A DNA stretch of 64,000 nt, from assembly GCA_025667525.1 (NCBI GenBank), contig CM046875.1:118534340-118598339 (forward strand), in the 5' to 3' direction. Under the pieces are notes generated by a model that was not told where the DNA came from, did no database searches, and saw only the letters and a list, made by a program, of their open reading frames with translations. The position numbers and the translations under genes were made by a program. Positions within the stretch are counted from its first letter, which is position 1, and every line of letters begins with the position of its first letter. Origin of the DNA: Glebionis coronaria. Taxonomy: Eukaryota > Streptophyta > Magnoliopsida > Asterales > Asteraceae. This document shows positions 1 to 10,795 of this stretch, in pieces.

Positions 1-118
1 CTCCTTGGTGAACGGACTCATATTGGGTCATAAGTGTTTACGTTTTCCTAAACGTGCATTTAAAACTTACCACGTTTATACTTCTTTTTCCTAAAAGAGT
101 GTATTTTTACTATTATCA
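1..118 (+). repeat. 3' end of the E1 5' LTR (partial)
   Basis: The sequence up to ...TTATCA is taken as LTR because the primer-binding site begins directly after it at 119. Only the last 118 bases are in the window, so the pair cannot be compared and the start is unseen. Confidence 0.65.
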
Positions 119-138
119 TTTTGGCGTCGCTGCCGGGG
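119..138 (+). other. E1 primer-binding site (tRNA-Asp type)
   Basis: TTTTGGCGTCGCTGCCGGGG follows the LTR end without a gap and matches the TGGCGCCG-type primer site usual for Athila elements. E2 has the same site on the minus strand at 59317-59336. One C to T change is seen relative to the E2 copy. Confidence 0.8.
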
Positions 139-867
139 AGGCGTGTCGTGTTCAAATTTGAAACAATTTGGTTTTTATTAGTATCCATAAATAGTACTTG
201 TGTGAATTAGCACTATAATCACGCGTATTATCGGTTTTTATCGTTTTTTTTATGAATATTAATATTACTATATTGTATTACGTATAACAACAAATCCAAA
301 GTATCTCCAAATACGCGAGAAATCGCACCTCATTAGCGGGCGTTCCGGTCATTGGTAAGTGTATCGAATTCAAACAAAGAAAAAGGCAAAATAGATAAAT
401 ACTTTTAAGAAGCTTAATCTCGAAAAGTACAAACTATAAGGTGGGTATAAGGCTGTTGTATTTCACGACCTAAAGGGGAAGGGTCATTAGTGCTTCATGC
501 CGCCTCGTTTCCTTTGCTTGCTTGTGCGTACTTAGAAAGTGAAGGCTGATTGAGGGTTAGCCAACCAAAGTATTATCTACGTATCATATATACTTTGTTG
601 TTTTGAAATAGTGAACCCTCCTAAACGTTTTGGTGTTCCACCAACGTTTTCAAGTCATCGAAGGCTTTCATTTCACGTGATCGTTTTCATTCCTTGAGGC
701 TTCTCTAATCAAAAGTTTGATTCGAGGAGAGATTTTGTAGATTTTTGTCTACGTAATTCACGAGAAAATCTGAAAAAGGTAAAAACAATCAAAAGCATAA
801 AAAATTGGAAAATGTAAAAATGATAAAAAGAATCTTCTTTGCTCACCCCACGTTTTACGTTACGTTT
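139..867 (+). other. E1 5' leader, noncoding, with a conserved core
   Basis: No credible ORF lies between PBS and gag. The part at about 427-580 aligns by eye to the leaders of E2 (58880-59045, minus) and E4 (35630-35785, minus). Shared words include AAGGTGGGTATAAGG and GCTTGCTTGTGCGTA. The conservation between an autonomous-type element and two pol-less ones suggests a cis-acting RNA signal (inference). Confidence 0.7.
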
Positions 868-2381
868 ATGCTAACTCTCTCACAAGCGAAACGTGCACGT
901 AAACGTCGTAATCGAAAGAAAGGAACCCTAACTCCCCCTATTGAAGAATCTCCAATTGTTTAGCCCATTGTAGAAAAAGAAGCTTTCATGGCTAATCGTA
1001 CTATGATGGAGTTGCTTCAAGCACCCATCGAGGGTTATGGAGAAGCGATTGTGGTTCCCGCTATCCTTGCGGAGAATTTTGAGATTAAGACCGGTTTATT
1101 GTCCATGCTACAAGCTAACAAGTTTCATAGTGACAAAAAGGACAACCCTCATAATGGAATTTGGAATTTCAACCGTCTTACCGCGACTAGCAAGTTTAAG
1201 GACGTCTCGAACGACGCGTTTAGATGATGCTTTTTTCGTATTCCTTAGCGGGGCCCGCCAAAATTTGGCTCGAAAAAGAACCACCCAATTCTATATTGAT
1301 GTGGAAGGATCTCGTTTCTAAATTTGTGAACCAATTTTTTCCGCCCTCTAGGACTACTCATTTGAAAAACGAGATTTCAAAGTTTTCACAACAATTTAAT
1401 GAAAGATTTTCAACGGCTTGGAATCGTTTTAAGGAAATGTTGCATGAATCTCCTCACCACGGTTTTTCCGAATTACATCAAATCGACAAGTTTTACAACG
1501 GATTGAACGATCATGAACGTGATTATCTTAATGCCGTCGCGGGTGGTATTTTTTGTGTAAAACGGTCGAAGAGGCATTAACAATCATTGAGAATAGGTCT
1601 AAAGTTTATAGCCCTGGTAACACACCGAGTGTTAACATGGCTTCGTCTTCGTCATCACCTATCATTTATGTAAAACAAACTGAGTCTAATTTGGAAAAAA
1701 AGTTTTTCGATAAGTTTAAGGGATTGTTAAAAGAACTTAACATTGGTGAACATCCCACTCCCGCTACGGTTAAAGCGGTTGAGGTTTCTTGTGCATATTG
1801 TGGCGGAGCTCATGATTTATCCGAGTGCATTACCACCGGTGGTAACACTTCGAGTGCCTACGCGGCCACCAAAACGGTCAAGTTACCCACACTAATCAAT
1901 TGACTCCACCGGGTTTTCCACCTAGTCAAAACAATCAAAATGTTAACAACTATCGAAACAACAATCAAGGTGGTTACCAAGGGAATCAAAGGAATTATAA
2001 CAAGGGTAATTATAACAACCATGAGGGGTATAATAGTCAATTATCAAATCAATATCAAGATCGTAGTTTTCAAAACCCAAATCAAGGATATCAAAATGCT
2101 CTCACAAAAGAGCTTCCTAATGTGTTTTTAAATTACGCTAAGGCAAATGACGATAGGTTAATAACATGGAAAGTGATATGGTTAGCCTAATAACCAAATT
2201 CAAGGCCCACAGTAACAAAATCGAGGGTAATGTGCTAAGGCTTCAACAAAATCAACAAAAGCTTGAACAAAGTCAACACGAAATGCAAAAAGACCAAAAT
2301 AAGATCGAGCAAAGTTTACCTAGGTGGGAACAAAATCAAAAAGTTGAAAAATAAGAACGAACTAAGTCGGAAAATAGGATT
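868..2381 (+). pseudogene. gag: E1 gag, frameshifted
   Basis: This is the capsid/nucleocapsid polyprotein of E1. The start is taken at ATG 868, giving a short Arg/Lys-rich N terminus; a TAG at 961-963 interrupts it before the next Met at 988. Reading continues in pieces 988-1227, 1224-1580, 1553-1903, 1900-2190 and 2166-2354, so at least four frameshifts and several stops are present. The retrotransposon gag core is at about 1240-1550 (motifs KIWLEKEPPNS, NQFFPPSRTTH, HHGFSELHQIDKFYNGL). A zinc knuckle CAYCGGAHDLSEC of the CX2CX3HX4C form lies at about 1791-1830. An Asn/Gln/Gly-rich stretch and a Gln-rich coiled-coil-like segment follow. The product cannot be functional as it stands. Confidence 0.88.
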
Positions 2382-3907
2382 TTGGAGGCTATAATGATGA
2401 ACAAACCCTCTACTTCGGGTGGTCTTCCTAGTAATACCATATCGAACCCGAAGGGAGAGATGAAAGCTATTACCACACGTAGTGGTAAAACTTTCAAAAG
2501 GCCTATTCCTCACCCAATTACTCCCACGGAGGATGAAATTGAGGAGGAACCCGAGGTGGTGGTCGAAAAGGATCAAATCTCTATCCCACAAAGTACCGCT
2601 CAAACCACACCTACAGTCGGCCCTTTACCAATTTTAGAACCCAAGATTCTAAAGGCTATGCCTATGTCCCACCCTACACCACCCTTGCCTTACCCATCAA
2701 GACGTAACAAAGAGAAATTACATGATCGAAACAATCATCAAGTCAAACTTTTTATAAAAATGTTTCGTAAATTGCATTTTAACATAAGTTTTGCCGACGC
2801 TTTGCTTTTAATGCCTCGATTTGCCGCCACTTTTAAAAGTATGTTGAACGATAAGGAGAAATTGCAACAATTGTTGAATTGTTCATCGGATTTTCTTAAC
2901 CGCATACCAAAAAAAGTCGGTGATCTAGGTAAATTCTTAATTCCGTGTGCTATTCAAGATATGGAAGAATGCTACGCCTTGGCCGATCTTGGTGAAAGCA
3001 TTAATTTGATGCCTCTTTTGATGTGGAAATCGCTCAATCTTCCTAATCTTACTACTTCGAATATGTCTATCGAGCTAGCAGATCGATCCACAAAGATCGC
3101 GCAAGGAACGGCCAAAGACGTGTTCGTAAAAGTTGGAAGATTCTACTATCCGGTGGACTTCATCGTGGTAGATTTTCTGATGGATCCTCAAGTTCCTCTA
3201 ATTTTAGGCCGCCCATTTTCGGACACCGCTAAAGCCGTCATCGATGTTCATGGTCGTAAAATCACTTTATGTTTCAACGAAGAGGAACTTGTTATAAACG
3301 CAACTCAAAATACCAATCTTTCTCATGTTTATTCGATTGCGACTATAAACCATATTGATTTAATCGATATCGTTTGCGAAGAATTTTCACAAAACATTTT
3401 AGGTTTTGACGATATTACAAATAGTGGCAATCCAACAATGTTCGATCTAATCCTTGATAATTCATCCCCTTCTCTCGCTCCATTCGAAGGAGGCGGTTTC
3501 ACTTTGGAAGAATTTGATGTACCTCGAACTTCTAACGAAGACCTCGACAACGATGAGGATTTTTCAATTATCAATGATTTCCTTAACGATTTCCTATTTC
3601 CTCCGCCTATGGAGGTTATGAGTGTTGAACCAACATCTTCAATCGAGGAACCACCAACCCTCGAATTGAAAGATCTTCATCCTCACATCGAATATGTATT
3701 CTTGGAAGGAAACGATAAGTTGCCGGTTATTATTACGAAAGATCTTTCGGATGATGAGAAAACCGCACTTATCAAATTCTTAAAAGCTCATAAAGGGGAA
3801 ATTGTGTGGAAACTTTCCGACATTAGGGGCATTGAATCAAAACATTGTACTCAAAAAATTTTAATGGAGGAAGACTACAAACCCGCAATTCAATGTCAAA
3901 GAAGGGT
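2382..3907 (+). pseudogene. pol: E1 protease and start of pol, cut by E2
   Basis: This open stretch is about 508 codons up to the insertion point. Residues about 1-110 are a Pro-rich linker with the TTRSGKTFKRP motif. The aspartic protease follows, with ALADLGESINLMP near residue 200 and the flap-end motif LILGRPF near residue 273. Athila proteases use DLG rather than DTG/DSG; here the usual Ala after DLG is Glu. An acidic linker follows, then the first RT residues (HCTQKILMEEDYKPAIQCQRRV is spread over 3840-3907). The frame then runs into the E2 LTR. A stop at 2352-2354 separates it from gag in the same frame, so gag and pol were probably one reading frame once. Confidence 0.88.
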
Positions 3908-4549
3908 TCATGTGGTGTGGAATGTCGGTGTATTTTAATTAGATACGTTATAGAGCAAATTTAGGAAATTACCCTTAGGAAAATGTAATAATCCATAAAT
4001 AAGCCAAAGACAAATTTAATTAAACACGTGAGCGATCCAAGTTTGTTGTACACAAGGATCTTGTGAATTTGAGACGTTTGCTTTAATTTGGACAATCGAT
4101 TTGAATTGGATTTCGGTTTTTAATCTAGAATTAATCTTACAATTTTAAATCCTAAGTGCATGAATCGTACCCCAATTAATACTAAAAGACAATTTTATTT
4201 AAACAATTTAAAATTAAACTATTTAAAATTAATCTATTTAATTAAAACCGTTTAAAAAATACTTTTGCTTTTAATTAACAAAATCTATTTAAAACTATTT
4301 TTATTTAAAACAAAATTAATCAAAAATCATTTATTTAAAACCTAGTTTTAATAACAATTTAAATTTCTAAAAATAATAAAATATATTTTTATTTGTTTAT
4401 TTTTTTTTAAACTTTATAAAGTTAACTTAAAACAAATGATTTAATTTTTTTTATTAATGTAAACTATGTATTAAAGTTTATATAAAAAGCTGACAGCCTA
4501 AATAACAGACTATATTAAATATATAAGCTGTAAATAAACACAAACTAGT

Positions 4550-4627
4550 GGCTAGCAAAGATGGTTAACACGTTTGGTGTTTACCTTTGAGGTCAAGGGT
4601 TCGAGTCCAATGATGGACGATTTTTTT
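4550..4627 (+). other. tRNA-like block with Pol III boxes in the E2 left LTR
   Basis: An A-box-like TAGCAAAGATGG (4553-4564) fits TRGCNNARYNGG with one mismatch. A perfect B box GGTTCGAGTCC is at 4598-4608, followed by a run of seven T at 4621-4627 that could end Pol III transcription. Box spacing is tRNA-like. The T arm pairs poorly, so this is not a working tRNA gene. It lies antisense to the element. Copies are in all four LTRs of E2 and E4. Confidence 0.65.
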
Positions 4628-5864
4628 GAATATTATTTTTGGAATAGAGATGTTATATAATCTACTCGAATAAACAGTAAGTTACACAGCAATCACAAAT
4701 CAAGTGAAACTAAATCAAGTACTCATTTAAATTAACTAATATCAGCACAAAGAAACAAAATATGGCGACAAATATGCTGACAGCCTAAATAACACTCAAA
4801 ATCAGTTAAAATCATCTGCAAACATTTACATCAGTCCCAAACATTCAATTCAAATAAACCATTAATAAAATCACGGCTATAACAACAAATTAAACGTCTA
4901 AATGACAGCTTTAAGTGTAACAGCATACAGAATCTCTGATTTATTTCAACCGAAAGTAAAAAATGATATTACCAAAATATTCTAAAGCAGCAAAGTAATT
5001 TAACTTTCAGTAAAGGCAAATAAGGCAGATATCTATAACGACTTAATCGTTATAATACAGATTAAGAAAAGTGATCTAAAACAAAAAAAAATCCAAAACT
5101 CAGTTTGCTAATACTTCACTTACAACCATTAAATATCAGTACTCTAGCAGTTACATATTAAATCAAACATTCACAACCAAACGCGGCCTAATTCAATATG
5201 GAGTATTATTAAAATTAGATTCATCAACAATCTATCCAAATAACAGTAACAGTTTTCCAAGTAGATTAAATACATAACTCAGACAAATTCCCTAAACGAG
5301 AACCAAAGCATTTTATTTAAACTTAACTAGTAACGCTCATTTAAATCCAGAAATCTTACGACCTAATAAACTCGACAATTACTTAAGCCAAATACAAAAT
5401 AAAATTAAACTATAGATTCATAAGGTTAAAAACGAGCTTGACCATTTTGGAGAATCCTTTGATGATGAAGAGCGGTGCTGAACCGTCTTTTCTAAATCGA
5501 CACCAAATTATCATGTACCATCAATCATCTCGAACAACACCAATGGAAATCACGAACCATAACATCATTTATTTTATATGTTTATCAATGGATAAACATA
5601 GTTCCCTATCTCTATTTTTAATTATCCACTTAAGCTACCGATCCAACTTAAATGAATAATAAACGATTATAATGACAATTTCAGACTAGAAAGTAAAATA
5701 GTAAAACTAAAGGATCGAACAAGAGGTTAAAAATTAAATCTGAAATTTTTCTAAAATCCAAATGGTATTACTATATCTTTAAAAGAAAATATAAATCTAA
5801 CTAAAATTAAACATTATAACTTTAAAAATAAAAGAAGGGATGGATTACTGATTTTTCAAGGGGG

Positions 5865-5872
5865 TTTTTATA
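5865..5872 (-). promoter_or_regulatory. TATA box of the E2 left LTR
   Basis: On the minus strand the sequence reads CTATAAAAACCCCC. The same word occurs at 61301-61308 and, with one C less, in both E4 LTRs, which differ elsewhere. It would place transcription start near 5835, leaving about 1.9 kb of R/U5 that includes the tRNA-like block. Confidence 0.6.
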
Positions 5873-6768
5873 GATGAATGAGAGGGTGGGTTGTTGATGA
5901 TGAGGTGATGATTTCAGACTTTGATTTTTTTCTCTTTCCCTTATGTTTTGATCCATTGGTTGAAAAACACTTTCATTCACTCGGATCGCCAGCGTGGCGA
6001 TTTCTTGTGTTTCTTGTATGCTGATGTGGAAGCCAATCATTGGAGCAATGATTGGTTTTCAGTGTTTTAACCAATCACAGATTAGGAGTGAAGTGTCAAG
6101 GGTGCCACGTGGATCCTCAGTGGCATCTCTTCTCTTCCTTAAAACTTGCGAATTATTTAGGAGCGTGATAGCCAATTGCTGCTCAAAAGAAAACCCCCAA
6201 ATTCTTTGATTTAGGGTTCTTGGCTGTGACTTTTCCCCAAACTTCTTTTCTTCTCTCGTTCTATTTTTGTGTTACATTGTAAATAACGTTTGACCCCAAT
6301 AAGTGTATAATATATCCTACTCCACTGTCTCGTTCTTTATTATGGGCTTTGGACCTAATAAGTAGATAATACTCCCTAATCGTCTCTTCATTCTTTTAGC
6401 TGTTGAAAATTGGGCTTGAGCTAATAAATCTTCCATCCGTCCATTGTTGTTCGCATGGGCTTTGTGTTGGGCTTGAACAAGTAAATTAACATATTATGTT
6501 ACAAATGGGCTTTCAGGCCTATTTAACTCAAGTGGGACCCATTTGACAAAAATCCTTAAAAAACTTAAATCCGCAAACAAAATCGAACTTGATTTTTGGC
6601 TTCCTCGATTTTTCTTCAATCTCGTGTCGTTTTTGTCGGTTTTCGTGATCTTTGTACCTACACACACGAATCAAACAAAACAAGCATATTCATGGCCATT
6701 TTCATACATTTTATGCCTTTATTGTTTGTTTTATAATACAAATGATATGAGTAAAATCACTCATATCA

Positions 6769-6785
6769 AACTCCCCTTTGCTAAG
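6769..6785 (-). other. E2 polypurine tract
   Basis: On the minus strand AGCAAAGGGGAGTTT abuts the TGATATGAG end of the LTR. Its position confirms the minus-strand reading of E2. Confidence 0.8.
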
Positions 6786-8761
6786 CAATTACCGTGTCCT
6801 CACGCAATGACAAAATAAAACTACTAACTACACTTTTTATTTGACTTTTGACATTTTATTTTGCAAAGACATAATGTATAGCTTTCATTATCTGAAAAAT
6901 AACTTTTAGGATCATAAAACTCATATAGATTCATTGTCCTCGACTTTTCACTTTTCCATGCCAAGTTTAAAAACAAGATTATTGTCAATCATAAGTACCA
7001 AAATTAAGACCACTTATACAAGCAATTTCTATTAAACTCAATCTCCTTTTATTCCTAATTGTATCTCTAGATTTTAAATGTCATTCACCCAAAGGCTCAT
7101 TTGACTTATTTGATATTTATTAGTCCAAAAATAAAGGCAAAAACGATGTAAACTCAACACTCAAAACCTAACCTCGACTTCAAAAACCGTTGTCACTAAA
7201 GAAAGCCCACATCAAGGATAACTTAACACGATTTGAGGGATAAATCCCCGGATCCGAAATTTGGCTAATAGGACTACTTAAAAGCAACAATAAATCCTCC
7301 AAAGTCAAATTTGACCTTATTAATGGAGTTAGCAACAATGACATCATACACCTTAAGGCTCTTTAAGAAGTAAAAGTGCTTCTTATTTATAATCCACACC
7401 CGAAGGCTCCTTGGATATAAACAAGGGAATTGACATTCACCATCCCACCTTATGGCTCATGATGATGAGGCAATTTTTATTAAACACGTCCCCATGCCAT
7501 ACGCCCTAAGGCTCTAATGACAAGGTTAGTGCTACATGACTCCTACCCGAAGGCTCATAGAGAACATGTTTTTATTTATTCTTCTTTATTAATATGATAT
7601 TTATAGTAAGCCAAATTTCTGCAATCCCATGACCAAAAGTCCATGACGCTAACACCCTTAATGTGTTCTCAAGGGAAGAAAAAAAAGGAGTTACGAGTTA
7701 AGATATTAAGCCTAAACCGCTAAAAACTTCATTTATTAAGCAATTTAAATATTCAAGCGTGGAAAATAAATACGAGGAGATTAAATCAAACACAAAAATA
7801 CTTATACAAGGAAGAATTAAACTCTAAAAACTTATGATTAAACTTTATCATCTCTTGTTCTCCATATTGTAAAATTTCAAAAATGTGAAATTAATGGATA
7901 CTTAGCCAATTAAATCAAAATTTTGGGTTTTCAAGTCATCTATAGGATCTTGCATCTTCTTAGACTTTTTCAAGTTTTGAATTTGCATTTTAAAGTTCCC
8001 TTAATGAACGACTTTCTAGGATCAATTATAGGAACTTGCGAAAAGTTCTCGTTCTTAAACCCGTATGAGTTAAGACTTCGCGTTTTAAAGTTCCCTATAT
8101 AAAAGTCTAGCAAAACTTGATTTAAAATGTTAAGGAAAAAGCTAAGGTAAAAACCGAGTCGAGTCAAAAACTATTTCTATCTTCACCAACGAAAAGCCTA
8201 CATTTGTGTCAAAAACACTTATTTTCTTATTAATAAACATAAAATAACACTAAAAATTTAAATTTTTTTATGAAAAACGAGAAAAACGATTACGATTGGA
8301 CATGATAAAAGCAAATGCAAGCGATTATATCGATTGACTCCCCCATTCTAAAACCAAACATTGTCCTTAATGTTTCCTAGCTCAAGAGTAACACGCCCTT
8401 GCTAAAACACGAAGAGTCTAATGCAAAAGTCCTAACATGGAAAGAGCACGCAAATCTATAAGACGTTTATTAATTATGCTTCAAGATAAAATGTTAGTCG
8501 ATAAAAATCAAAGGATAGAGAGTGTGCCCCTTTTGACAATCAAAGAATGGAAGATCAAGTGGACTAGCAAAAACCAAACACGAAAGTCTTCAGTGATTAG
8601 GGTCATACCTAAGATTCACAACACAACAAAACACGAGCACGAGCTTGAAATATCAAGCCTTATTAGTGTTAGAAAATATAAATAAGATAGAATGTATGGG
8701 ACTCCCCACAAGGCACCTCGTTTTTGATAACCCAGTCATGAGCTCGACTCGATTCCTGCAT
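6786..8761 (-). other. E2 3' noncoding region with a repeated GGCTC motif
   Basis: About 2 kb lies between the stop of the tail ORF and the purine tract, with no credible coding. Six copies of a motif close to ACCCGAAGGCTC (+ strand view) occur at about 7086, 7348, 7395, 7445, 7501 and 7543. A block at about 7185-7285 is strongly similar to E4 at about 18465-18560. This is where pol would be in a complete Athila element. Confidence 0.75.
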
Positions 8762-10795
8762 TCATTGGTCCTTAGGGAAAATGGTGAAAACCGGTATAAT
8801 GGAATAAAATCCATAATAAAGCACGATGTCGGGGTCAAAGACCACATCCTCGTTGTCAGATGACAAACGAAAGGATGAATTTCTAACACAAATCTCCAAA
8901 AAGAGATGGTGGTCACAAATCATGATATGTATATAGTATGCTCCCCGAGATAAACTCGCACCAAGATGATCGAAAAATCTTTCAATTATTACATCAGTGA
9001 AAGGCCGAGATTTCCCTAAATCAACGATTACAGGATCGAATACCTGGTCCTCGGAAGAGAAAGGAATAGACAACACGGTGTCATCCCCCCATGCTAATCC
9101 AAAATCATATAAAGAACATGGTAATGGTGGGATAAAAGTCTCAACTATAGTAGTTTCAACTTGCATGACTTTGTTGACCTTTTCACTCTTTTGAATGTGA
9201 AGAAAGGGGTCATGATACTCAAAACGAGTCGCATGAAAAACCCGCACATTAAGATCAAAGCGAGTGGGAAGGAGATTTGGAGTGAAGAAAATTTCTCCCT
9301 CCGGGTCAACATTATCATCATCATAAATTGGGTGATCAAACCAAGGGTTTTCAACACCTTCATTAGACTCTTCCTCGAAATCCGAAGGAGTGTCTGTGGA
9401 AAGTAACTCATCAAACTCCTTAACGAAGAGCTCATTATCACAAAGGTTGTGAGATGAAGGAGGTATGATGCTCTCAAATTCCTCTTTAAACAATGGATTA
9501 TTGTTCATTGAAACTTCAAAGAGAGGATTCGAGTAAGTCACATAAGTGTCATCAATCTTGTCATCACAAGAAATATCCGACAAAGTATCAAGTGTGTCAC
9601 ACTCGGATACAAGATCATCATTCTCATTAGAAGGTAGTTCATCGGAGAACACCTCAAGAATAGTAGGTAAAACATGAGGACCACACTCGATTTCGAGATC
9701 GACAACGTCTTCACTTCCCCATGGAAGTGGATCAATAAGAGCAACAAGTTCACCGACGAACTTATCAATCGAATAGTCACTAACCTCACTCGGTGTGAAG
9801 TTAGGAATCAAAGGCTCTTCAAATGAAGATTGTGCCTTAGGATCATTAATTTGGCCCTTCGGAGGAAGTGGAGATGGAGTAGTATTCAACAATTGTTCAA
9901 TTAAAGCAATATCTCCCTCCGGAATTAACTTTTCATCTTCACGAAATGAGGGTTCTATAGTTGGCCATACACCCTTGTGAATGAGAAAATCCTTATTTGT
10001 GTTACTTTCAATAGTTTTAACAAGTTTTACACTTTCCACTTTTTTAGAAACAAATTTTGGAATTTTTTCCGGTTTGAAAACAATATTTTTATCCCCATAA
10101 AATAATTTTATCTCTTCTTTCCTCATATCAAATTGAACTTGAGCCGTGCACAAAAATGGACGTCCTAAAATTAAAGGCACACGAGGATTGGTCTCATAAT
10201 CAACGATTACAAAATCTGCAAGGTACAAGAACTTCCCCACTTTAACAATGACATTTTCCGCTATACCAACCGGGTGGGCGGTGGTTCCATTACCAAGCTC
10301 AATGATCATTCGAGTGGGAGTAAGTGGGAAATAGTCAAGAGTCTTCCATATGGATAAGGGCATTAAGTTGATGCTAGCTCCTAGATCGGCTAGAGCTTTG
10401 CATTCCCCAAGCTCGTTGAAAACACAAGGTATCAAAAATTGACCGGGGTCTCCATATTTCTCAGGATAGAAATCAAAGAAAACCGCGGAACAATTCATAT
10501 TAAAAGTAGCCTTGGTAACATCTAGAAAGGTTTCTTTAGGTGGAGGATCAAACTTGAGCACTTCTTCTAAATTATCATAATCATTGTAAACGATGATAGA
10601 CCTAATCTCTCCCTTCGGGTTTGGAATGGTGTTGCTAGGTAAGCTACCCGAAGAAGAGGAAGGTTTGGACATAAATCCTTCAAACATCGAAAGTAATTTG
10701 TTCTCAAAGTTAGCTAGATTTCCCTCCATACGGTTTTGACTTAGCTCTATTCTTTGTTCCATACGGTTTTGGCTTTGCTCCAAACTTTGTTGCAT
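8762..10795 (-). CDS. E2 protease with long acidic tail ending in two VFDP motifs
   Basis: An uninterrupted 677-codon frame. Residues 1-45 are a Gln/Met-rich heptad segment with repeated SQNRMEQ-type units. The aspartic protease has ALADLGASINLMP near residue 137 and VPLILGRPFL near residue 210. Residues about 250-580 are Asp/Glu-rich without a recognised domain. VFDP occurs near residues 585 (QVFDPVIVDLG) and 652 (VVFDPDIVLYYG), and the frame stops soon after. No RT follows. E4 has the same arrangement in a divergent sequence (19947-21176). The ATG at 10793-10795 may not be the true start: upstream E2 gag is broken, and gag-protease was probably one polyprotein. The tail's function is unknown. 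Confidence 0.8.
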   Translation of the reverse strand: MQQSLEQSQNRMEQRIELSQNRMEGNLANFENKLLSMFEGFMSKPSSSSGSLPSNTIPNPKGEIRSIIVYNDYDNLEEVLKFDPPPKETFLDVTKATFNMNCSAVFFDFYPEKYGDPGQFLIPCVFNELGECKALADLGASINLMPLSIWKTLDYFPLTPTRMIIELGNGTTAHPVGIAENVIVKVGKFLYLADFVIVDYETNPRVPLILGRPFLCTAQVQFDMRKEEIKLFYGDKNIVFKPEKIPKFVSKKVESVKLVKTIESNTNKDFLIHKGVWPTIEPSFREDEKLIPEGDIALIEQLLNTTPSPLPPKGQINDPKAQSSFEEPLIPNFTPSEVSDYSIDKFVGELVALIDPLPWGSEDVVDLEIECGPHVLPTILEVFSDELPSNENDDLVSECDTLDTLSDISCDDKIDDTYVTYSNPLFEVSMNNNPLFKEEFESIIPPSSHNLCDNELFVKEFDELLSTDTPSDFEEESNEGVENPWFDHPIYDDDNVDPEGEIFFTPNLLPTRFDLNVRVFHATRFEYHDPFLHIQKSEKVNKVMQVETTIVETFIPPLPCSLYDFGLAWGDDTVLSIPFSSEDQVFDPVIVDLGKSRPFTDVIIERFFDHLGASLSRGAYYIHIMICDHHLFLEICVRNSSFRLSSDNEDVVFDPDIVLYYGFYSIIPVFTIFPKDQ

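Larger units (their letters stand above)
3908..6768 (-). repeat. E2 3' LTR (left copy)
   Basis: The 2861-base copy matches 59337-62214 over its whole length. Ends are TCATGTGG (TGATGTGA in the other copy, so the first bases have mutated) and ...CATATCA. It holds a tRNA-like block at 4550-4627 and a minus-strand TATA box at 5865-5872. Short ORFs within it (for example 5438-5659) recur in the other LTR but look like chance. Confidence 0.93.

Noticed and set aside
4550..4627. A functional tRNA gene
   Set aside because: The T arm pairs poorly and no acceptor stem or clear anticodon arm can be drawn.
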